From the NCBI GenBank assembly GCA_015680685.1, contig MNCI01002996.1, forward strand, positions 234,019-298,018: a stretch of DNA of 64,000 bases. The letters are read 5' to 3'. Position numbers and translations under genes: made by a program. Shown here piece by piece: positions 56,562 to 64,000 of this stretch. Every line of letters starts with the position of its first letter. Positions within the stretch are counted from its first letter, which is position 1. Origin of the DNA: Gnetum montanum (lineage: Eukaryota; Streptophyta; Gnetopsida; Gnetales; Gnetaceae). The notes below the pieces were generated by a model that did not search any database, was not told the DNA's origin, and saw only the letters and a program-made list of their open reading frames with translations.

Positions 56562-58608
56562 CTAACGATTGGAATCCTTGCATCTTGGAAATCTTGGGGC
56601 TCGATCATACTTACCCCATCGGGTTTCACACACTTGATTATAATGAACATAGTGGGGCAATTTATACGATGTAGTTCCCGGATAACAAGTTAACCCACTA
56701 TGATATTTGGGACCGTTAGATTGTATGCAAGGATTAATAAATGAAGGTTGAGGATCCTTGCATGTTGGAAACATTGGAACTAGTCCATACTCACCCCATT
56801 GGGGTTCACACACTTGATTGTAGTAAACATAGTGGGGCAGCTTGTACAATGTAGTTCCCAGATAACAAGTTGATCCACTATGATGTTGGTGACCATTTGA
56901 TGGTATGCAAGGATTGGGTTGATGCCTCCCATAATTGTGTTCATTGGGCCGTATGGTTGTTGGAGTGTGAGTTGGTGGCCCTGATGAGGTTACATGAGGC
57001 GTTGGATTCGAAGGTAAGGGTGCACCACAGGGTTGGACTTTTGCTGGGTTGGAAGGTGCAGTGGCCTCAGAATTGTGTTGTCCCTTCCTATGGCCGTGTT
57101 TAAAGAAAGGACACTTTTGATGTTGAGGAGGCTCTTCATTGCTGTTAGTAGCAGTAGCACAAGTGTTGTTCATGGGTTGCGGTGGTGTAGGTACGTAAGG
57201 GACAGTTGCTGGCAATGTATAAGGAGGGAAAGGATGAGAATGCTAAAAGTTAGGAGGAGGATAAGGTGAACAAGGTGGTGGTTGTGTTGGAGGCATGGGT
57301 TGATAGTATTGTGGGGAATAGTAGTGTGGTGACATAAAGTATGTTCGCTCAATTGGAGAAACAGGATGTTGAACATGATAAGCATTTGGATTCGAAAAAT
57401 ATGAAGGGTGCCTCTAGTCTAAGGGTGGTCTCCCCCACGACTGGGATTGTTGCCACTATGATCGAACACAGTATCTCTATACGAACTTTGGATGTAACAC
57501 GTTTCCCCAGTGCTCATATAAATGTGACAAGATTGGGCATTGACCCTTGGGGTGATCGTACAAGCATATGTTACATTCATATGTATAATTGGTAGTTGAG
57601 CTCTTCTTTTCTTTATCCCTTCTTTTCGATTGTCTAATGTTTTTTCCTGCTTCTTGGGTTGTCAAAACTTTATCTCCAATATTGTTGATAAATCCTCCAC
57701 ACTTTTGATACATCCATTCCAACATCTTATTGATCTTTGCCTCGGCTTNTCTCCTTTGTATGATCATGGACCTTTGTTAAGTTGAAATTTTTGTCCCGTT
57801 GATGTTTTTCAACACTCTCCCATCTAGCCATTTATCCTTCTTCTTTTGCTACTCGCTTAATAAGCTCTTGGATTTGATGGGTTCGTAGTTTGTATAGTTG
57901 ACCTTGGACATATACTCCTAAGGTCTCTCTTGTTTCATTACATGGCCCATCGATGATATGGTACATTAGCCTTTCCTCGGAAAACTCATGGATTGGACAA
58001 TTGTTTAACAGTGCATAATATCTTTCTAAGGCCATGTCCAAGGGTTCATGTTTTGCTTGTTTCCATCCTTGGATTTGTTTCCTCAAGGTTGACACTCTTG
58101 CGTAGGTTTGATATTTTTTGTTAAAGAATTCTACCATTGTTGACCAGCGTCGTATCGAATTTAGTTTTCACGATCTATACCATATATTTTCTTGGTCAAC
58201 GAGTGTCATAGGGAAGAGCTTAAGTTTTTGCCACCCGTTATCAATGTTGTTCCACATACAGGCATCGCAGAAGGCTTGTAAAAGTTGATACAGGTCTAAG
58301 TCATAGCCTCCTAAAAATGCAGGAAAGTTGTTCAAATTGAGCGTGGGTAGTCGGCTCTCTTTACGATGCCTACGTGAGATTCGAACGGCCTCTTGTATTT
58401 GCGTTAGGCTTGTAGTGGCCAGTGGGGGTTCATCGTCATTTGGTAAGTTATGTTTTCGTGTGTTGCGATGACGCTGTTTTCGTTCATTCTTATAAGAAAC
58501 CCCCACCTCAGATTGCATACTCCAATCTTCATCGTCATATGGTTCATTGGTTCTCCAATGAACTTCCTCACTAAGTGTGGCATTATTATTATCTTGTAGG
58601 AGAGACAT
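56562..58608 (-). pseudogene. Athila gag, element E (best preserved gag)
   Basis: Open minus-strand pieces in order: 58608-58168 starts at a plausible ATG with MSLLQDNNNATLSEE and holds NDDEPPLATTSL and FPAFLGGYDLDLYQLLQAF. 58137-57832 has the capsid core (LDMALERYYALLNNCP, LMYHIIDGPCNETR). 57767-57477 has the zinc knuckle CNICLYDHPKGQC (C-x2-C-x3-H-x4-C). 57215-56562 is a Pro/Thr/His-rich tail with CPFFKHGHRKGQH and a 60-residue domain present twice (180-base period, starting near 56920 and 56740). Only a few stops and at least one frame change separate the pieces. An undetermined base lies at 57749. Confidence 0.85.
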
Positions 58609-58734
58609 TGTTGTGAAACTGTCTATGAATTTATGTGTGACTTCTTAATAGTTATTTCTTCTTTCTAAGAGATATATTGTTAAGTTCTTTACAGTGACCT
58701 TGTATGATATAACTAATCTAGATAACTAGCACCA

Positions 58735-58753
58735 TCCCCGGCAACAGTGCCAA
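58735..58753 (-). promoter_or_regulatory. Primer binding site, tRNA-Asp type
   Basis: On the minus strand TTGGCACTGTTGCCGGGGA directly follows the 5' LTR. It matches the complement of the plant tRNA-Asp 3' end at all but two of 18 positions. This type of site is usual in the Athila lineage. Confidence 0.85.
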
Positions 58754-59700
58754 TGATGAGTGGCGAGGTACCCCTACACTCAACCATATGAAACGAGCAT
58801 CGCACGCGCGATCCGGTCAAACTCTGCAGATGGACTAGTTGTGGCACCTAGACAGTTATCCTTAGGTCGCAGTTCGTTGTCTTCCCACCTAGACTAGTAT
58901 TGCATTTGTCACATATGGTTTAGTCCAGATGAGTTGTATGATGTGTTCCTAATCTATGCTACTCCTGAAGGCAATGGAAAATAAGATTAACTAAACTAAG
59001 CTAGGAGGAAAAGGGTAAGAAAATCTAATCTAGCCTAAGTGCGACGAGCAACCGATTCCTTGATCAACCGTACACATCTTGGACCTCGTGCACGACTACC
59101 ACTAGGACTACCAAGCATAGATCCTAGGTACACCACTGGGATTACCAAGTGCAAATCCCCAATACGCCATTGGGTTACCAAGCATAGCCCCTAGCTACAC
59201 CACTGGGCTACCAAGCAGTCACACTTAAATGCTCATAATCAAGTTGTACTCATTCCGCGTTCTAGGAGTTTAAGGGTGAGAGAGAGAAAATAGTAAATAA
59301 CATTAAATAAATGAACAGATAAATAAATGACAAAGTGAATGCTACAATGATGAAGTAATCTCGATCTTTATTGTCGGTCATGTGCGTGTCCAAGTACAGC
59401 ACACTCGAATAAAGACACCGTACAATCACATTCACCACACTGCGGGCAAACACGGGAAAAAAATCTAACTCTGGAGGGATCAAACTGCCAAAGCTTTGCT
59501 ACTTCTAACTGGGATTGCAAATGAGGGAGAGCTGCCTCTTATTTATAGAAATTGCAACTGACTACGATATCACGTACGCAATATCGCTGGTAAATGAGAT
59601 ATCACGTACGCGATATCGCAGCCCATGAGATAACGTGGGTGCATTATCATGGGTGCCTTAACGCGACCACCAGCAATATGAAAAATTTCATGTCTCATCA
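58754..59700 (-). mobile_element. 5' LTR of Athila element E (minus strand)
   Basis: 947 bases with TGATGAGTGG and GTCTCATCA ends, directly next to the primer binding site. U3 contains two units with GATATCACGTACGC- and CGATATCG-type inverted motifs (59565-59625), where the partner LTR has one. TATA box CTATAAATAAGAGG near 59540. The U5 minisatellite has four units at 59095-59215. Confidence 0.95.
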
Positions 59701-59705
59701 CTAGT
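59701..59705. repeat. Target site duplication, right (element E)
   Basis: CTAGT, against CTAAT at 53067-53071. Confidence 0.5.
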
Positions 59706-60179
59706 GATGCAATGAGTTGATGTGATTGGATTGTAATGATTGCTAGTTTTAGGCCATTTCGGGCTACATGTGTAGATAGTGTACGTAGTTTTAAGTCATT
59801 CCAAGCCCTAGTGATAGTTGTGATGCCAGTTTAGGACCATCGTAGGCAATGCAATAGTTTAAGGCCTTTTATGGCTATGCCATGTAAGGGAGATTGCCAA
59901 TTTTAGGCCATGGTGGACCATGCATTAGTGTAAGGCCTTTCCATACCATGCGATGCTAGTTTAAGGCCATGGTGGACCATGCATTAGTGTAAGGGATTTC
60001 CATACCATGCGATGCTAGTTTAAGGCCATGGTGGGCCATTATTTTGGTAATTTTAAATTTTCTGATTTTTATGCATTTTGATGTTTAAAAGTAAACAAGC
60101 AAAAACATAAACTAAGTGAAAAGGCATAAACAAAAGAAATATATGCATAATATAGGCAAAGAATATACTATGCAGCACT
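59706..60179 (-). repeat. Minisatellite in the presumed Tat intron, with donor site
   Basis: On the plus strand, units contain GCTAGTTTAAGGCCATGGTG followed by GACCATGCATTAGTGTAAGG. At 59925-60045 two units of about 60 bases are almost identical. On the minus strand the protease exon ends GTCAAG|GTGAGTGC at about 60178, a strong donor-like site. The same minisatellite near the RT exon (45890-46000) supports one original intron. Confidence 0.6.
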
Positions 60180-60950
60180 CACCTTGACCTTCATCAACTA
60201 TGTCGAAGGGCAATTCTACCCACAAAGCTTACTCTAGGAGGTCAGGGGCTCCTATTAGTTCCATAGGTTGGTCTGCCTCACATGTTGTTTCACCCTTGTC
60301 CTTTGTAAGAGGTGCATCATCAAGGAACTCCACCTCTGATCCTTGTTTAGTGTCAATGTTGCTAACTATCAAAGGGTTGCATTATCGCCATACATGATGA
60401 CCTCCCCACCTTCGTACAGAAGGTGGATCTCTTACTGAATAGGGAAGAAGATAGCCCGTAGTTGGGTGAGCTAAGGCCTACCTAGGATCAAGTTGAACCT
60501 AGGCATCTTCTTAATGACAATAAATTCCACAATGGTGGGGAATTATTCTCCTACCACAAAGGCGATTGTGACTGTTCCCCTTATGACAATGTGCAACCTG
60601 TTGAAATATTTTAGGCATGTTATTTTTGTGGGTTTGATCTAATCAACAAGACCTAGCTTATCGACGACTATATATGGGATGACATTGGTTGCTGCCCCGT
60701 CGTCAACGTGCATCTTGAAAATTCTACACTGACCCATGCGAATGGCAATAAACATTAATGTGGTAATGACTTAACTCTTTTCAGGCCCCACCTTGATTGC
60801 TTCATTGCAGAATACCAAGGGCATTAAACTTGATCCCTACGAGGGAGGCGGCAACATCATAGTGTGAATGGACTGTTCATCCATTGGGATGTCCTCTATG
60901 ACAGGAATGGAGGTTAACATGCAAACTAGTGCTTCATGATGGGAAAAGGA
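60180..60950 (-). pseudogene. Tat-lineage aspartic protease
   Basis: On the minus strand CRIFKMHVDDGAATNVIP (about 60725-60672) carries the catalytic Asp in V-D-D-G-A, where the family has D-S/T-G. VDKLGLVD follows, then IVIRGTVTIAFVVGE and VEFIVIKKMPRFNLILGRP (about 60540-60485), matching the 'F..ILGR.W' end of retroelement proteases. The reading frame is open apart from a few stops at former Gln codons. It ends at the donor-like site at 60178. Processing of Gag-Pol would be its role. Confidence 0.8.
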
Positions 60951-63853
60951 GGTCATTATCAAGTCATACAAGCTTAGTGTTGTGTTTTTCTATTTTAAAG
61001 CTTGTTTAACTTAGGCTAATGCATCAAGGAAGTCCTTTCCGCTATCTATTACCTTGTTGTTATTGGCCTTCATCCCCTCCATGCAGCCCAAGAAACAAAT
61101 CTCTTATGGAGGAGATTTATAGGCTTCACTTGCCTTATTTACTTTAGAGCTTTAGTGATCTGTTGTTGGTTTCTTGTTGCAACCTCTTCGATTGATCAAG
61201 CCATTGGAACAAAAGACAAGGGGATAGGCTTAGGTAGGCCTAATGCCACTTGCTCCTAGTGATGCCTAAGCATTTGATCAGCAAGGCACTCATTGGGCCT
61301 CCTGGGTTGCCATCTCAATTTCCTGTTGATGTTGGCTACAAGATGGAATCTTGAACAAGCAAGGACTAATGTGTTTCCCACCACTAAACTCCTAGTAGGT
61401 AGGGAGTCTGCATGTTGTGGCATCCTTATCACAAAGGGTGATTATGCTATTGTTGCTGCAATGTGCTCTAAGGCCCTAACCACAAAGGATGTTATGGGTG
61501 CCTGAGGTGATGCCCTCACAACAAAAGGGGTCCTTGAACTTATTGATGTTGAGGAGGCCCCAGTGTTGCCAGAGGGCATACAAATGAAAAATGGTTCCTA
61601 CGCCGATTTTAAATCATCATCAATGCTATACTTTGTACTGCTTGCATTGAGAGGGTCCTTGTAAACCTCCATTAATTGGTTTTGGGGGTGCACTGAGTTG
61701 GTTGTGTCAAGGACCAACTCACCCTTGTCAATCATGCATTGTATATTGTCCTATAAAGCCATGCAAAAATCTGTATCGTGACCTTACAATTGGTGATATT
61801 GGCAAAATCAATCCAACCTGAAATGCTTAGGGACTAGAGGCTCATTTGGCAATGCAGCTAAAGGATTCTTGAGGAGCTCATAATATTGGTCATGCCACTT
61901 ATGAGCATCCTCAGACATCTGCTTATACTAGATGCATCCAACGTGAAGAAGTTGGTCTAAGAGCTCTAACCACTTAATGGGCAATAGTGTGTACTTTGAG
62001 TGATCCTTATGCTCGAAGTTTGGTCTTGGGGGTAGCTGATGCCATGACCACCGATGATGCAGGATAGTTGTTCATTACAGTACTAGAGCCAACTACCTAG
62101 TTTTTGATGGCTAAAGCCTTAGGTGGCTTGGCCATTGGTTTGGCATTGGTTGGGTTAGCCTCATTAGTGACCATTGAGATTGTTGTGGTTGCCTGCTTAT
62201 CCTTATTCTTTTCTTTTTTTTCTTTGCATGCAAGTTTTTATGGGCCACGTAGGTCAGGTCCTTACTAGCCTCCATCATATCCTAAATGCTCTTGGTTTGA
62301 GCGAACGCTTGGCTCAAGGATTACGAGACAAGGTAATACAACTTTGACTTGATGAAGTCGTTTACTATGCCTTTAAAAATGGCCAACATGTGAGTTTCTG
62401 CGATGGGCTCATGAATTTCATTGAACGACGTGCTCCAACACTAAATGAATTTTTGCATGAGCTTTAAGTGGCCCTATTTAACTTGCATCAACTAATCCAG
62501 GGTCACCTCAGGCTTCAAGTTGTACTTGAAACACATGATGAATTAAGTAAGCAACTCTTCCAAAGAAGAGATGGAGGACCTAGGGAGCACATGGTACCAA
62601 TTCAATGCCTTATTGGTCAAGGACATGGTGAACATGGATGATTACATGTGGCTACGCTTGCAGTAGGAGGCATTCTAACCGAAAGGTCACTAGATGAACA
62701 TTAGGATCATCTTCACCATTGTATCTGGTGAATTGGGGTAATGGGACCCTGGTGGGAAGTGCTAGTGGTGGAACTATAGGATTAATTGGATCATCTTAAT
62801 AGAAGTCCATCACATGGAAAATTTCAAAGAAGGTGGCTTTAAGCTACTTGACCTCTTCAGTGAAGCTTTAGATTAGCTGGAATGCTTGATCCAAGCCTAG
62901 TGCAGTTGTAGCGAGCACACGGGTTATGTTGTCTATTGTGGTTGTTGTGTGGTCCACAACCTAGCTCTAAGTTGTGTAATCACACATGATGATTATTGCA
63001 TTGAGTGTGCCACGGACACAGTAATTGGGCGCCACCATGTATTTATGGGTTGGGTCGTTGTGAAGGATGCCAACATGATAGGTGGGACGAATGATGCCTA
63101 AGTTGCATGTAGCAAAGGAATGTGCATAGTATGCAGATAAGGTTGCGTAGGCACAATGGTTGCTAGTATGGAAGGCTAAAAAAGCTAAACAAGCTAAGTA
63201 GGCTGAGAAGGTTGAGCAAGTTGCATAGGCTATGAAGATATGAAAAAAGGCAAGCTAAAAGGAAGTGCAACATCCTAGCATGTCTACTGTGTTTGGTGGG
63301 TTGCCACCACAAGTGTTGACCTAGGCAATGACACCTGGCTGATGACTGTCTCTAAAGAGATAGATGGGTGGGAATACAAGGGCACAAAAGTAGAGGTTGT
63401 CCACTAGAACGATGTATGGAATGATTCCTCATACTCAGATCGAGCTTCAAACTTATCCAACTCCTCTTATAGGGGCTCCTCATAATCGATTCTTGCCTCA
63501 CACCTAAGGTTGCAGATGCGGTTGTCTAGTATCCACCAGTAGGGCTCCATGAGTAAGATAAAGTCCATAGCAGAAGAGAACCATTCCCTCCTGTTTCAAT
63601 GTATAAGCTCAAAACTACATTTGGCATCCATTTCTTGGCAGTCTACATACAAACGCTCTTGGAGCTTCACACAAACAAAGTTATATTGCTCATCATTAAG
63701 CACCATGACCTTGGGAGGTAGGTTACACAACCTAAAAGATTGCCTCTGCTCTACTGGGATAGGACTAGGAGGATGGTCAATCTAGATATCTTGTTGAATG
63801 GGCCAAACAACAACCATGCTTGAAGTAGAGGTTGAAGGTTGTTCAGGGTTCAT
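60951..63853 (-). pseudogene. Tat-lineage gag
   Basis: A plausible ATG at 63853 opens MNPEQPSTSTSSMVVVW and an N-terminal region of about 120 residues with few stops (LCNLPPKVMVLNDEQYNF). A Gln/Ala/Pro-rich linker follows. The capsid-like retrotransposon gag domain is at about 62745-62390 (LPQFTRYNGEDDPNVHL, MSLTNKALNWYHVLPR, ISSLEELLT). At about 61835-61735 lies a Cys/His motif typical of the lineage (FCQYHQLQGHDTDFC, then DNIQCMIDKGEL). Frame changes occur between these parts. The remainder to protease is low in complexity. Confidence 0.75.
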
Positions 63854-64000
63854 GATGCAAGGGAAAATGCAAAAGACTATTAAATGCAAAATGGTGAAAA
63901 AATAGCTAACTCTGCTAATTGGAAAAATGACCAAATGCAAGAATGCAAAAAAGAAAAGACGGCTAAGTATAAAACCACTAAACAAATGGCTAAGTGTAAA
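63854..64000 (-). other. Leader upstream of Tat gag (continues outside)
   Basis: A-rich on the plus strand, with no coding signal on the minus strand upstream of the gag ATG. The 5' LTR and primer binding site must lie beyond the window. Confidence 0.4.

Noticed and set aside
59925-60050. Possible CRISPR-like direct repeats
   Set aside because: The units are adjacent minisatellite repeats without unique spacers, in a plant retrotransposon intron.

Overview
The window looks like nuclear DNA of a seed plant with a large, repeat-filled genome. A gymnosperm is plausible, but nothing in the sequence proves the species. The evidence is nested LTR retrotransposons of the Athila and Tat/Ogre lineages, a plant subtilase relic, PIF1-type helicase relics, and heavy C-to-T / G-to-A decay that has turned most Gln, Arg and Trp codons into stops. 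I see no intact host gene, no rRNA or tRNA gene and no CRISPR array. Two bases are undetermined (1213 and 57749).

Layout. 1-401 is the end of an Athila-type LTR. 410-1425 is a PIF1-like helicase relic followed by half of a fold-back element. 1610-5093 is the 5' LTR, primer binding site and gag of a plus-strand Athila element (A). It is interrupted at 5094 by the 3' half of a minus-strand Athila element (B, 5094-9955). 9965-13690 is an Athila integrase, a post-pol spacer, an internal promoter and the start of an additional ORF, perhaps the rest of A. 13700-14990 is unassigned. 15000-25349 is plus-strand Athila element C (protease, RT, RNase H, integrase, additional ORF, 3' LTR), with a 1.6-kb Tat-type solo LTR inside its pol gene. 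25350-29660 holds a 71-base G run, a subtilase pseudogene and an AT-rich tract. 29664-33458 is a second helicase relic whose 3' end is amplified into a higher-order tandem array and followed by a complete fold-back element. 33480-39960 is plus-strand Athila element D, which has gag and the additional ORF but no pol.

From 39961 to the window end lies a large minus-strand Tat/Ogre-like element. Its gag (61000-63853) and protease (60180-60950) are separated from RT, two RNase H domains and integrase (45650-42283) by what looks like an intron, as in Ogre elements. Minisatellite blocks lie on both sides of that gap. Two insertions enlarge it to about 14 kb: a plus-strand block with an intron-containing gene of unknown function (49291-52891), and a complete pol-less Athila element E (53072-59700) with both LTRs and a near-matching target duplication.

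The most interesting system is in the Athila copies. They carry an additional ORF of about 960 codons between integrase and the 3' LTR, with an N-terminal globular region and a long coiled coil. In three copies it is preceded by the same 16-mer TATA element (AAAAATACTATAAATA) and a short leader. In five copies an acceptor-like site lies at the ATG. A conserved non-coding block and repeated polypurine-tract-like motifs also recur. Together these suggest that the additional ORF has its own internal, LTR-derived promoter and a spliced leader. Two copies (D, E) share the same gag-to-spacer junction with pol missing, as expected of a non-autonomous subfamily. Element boundaries inside decayed regions are good to a few tens of bases.
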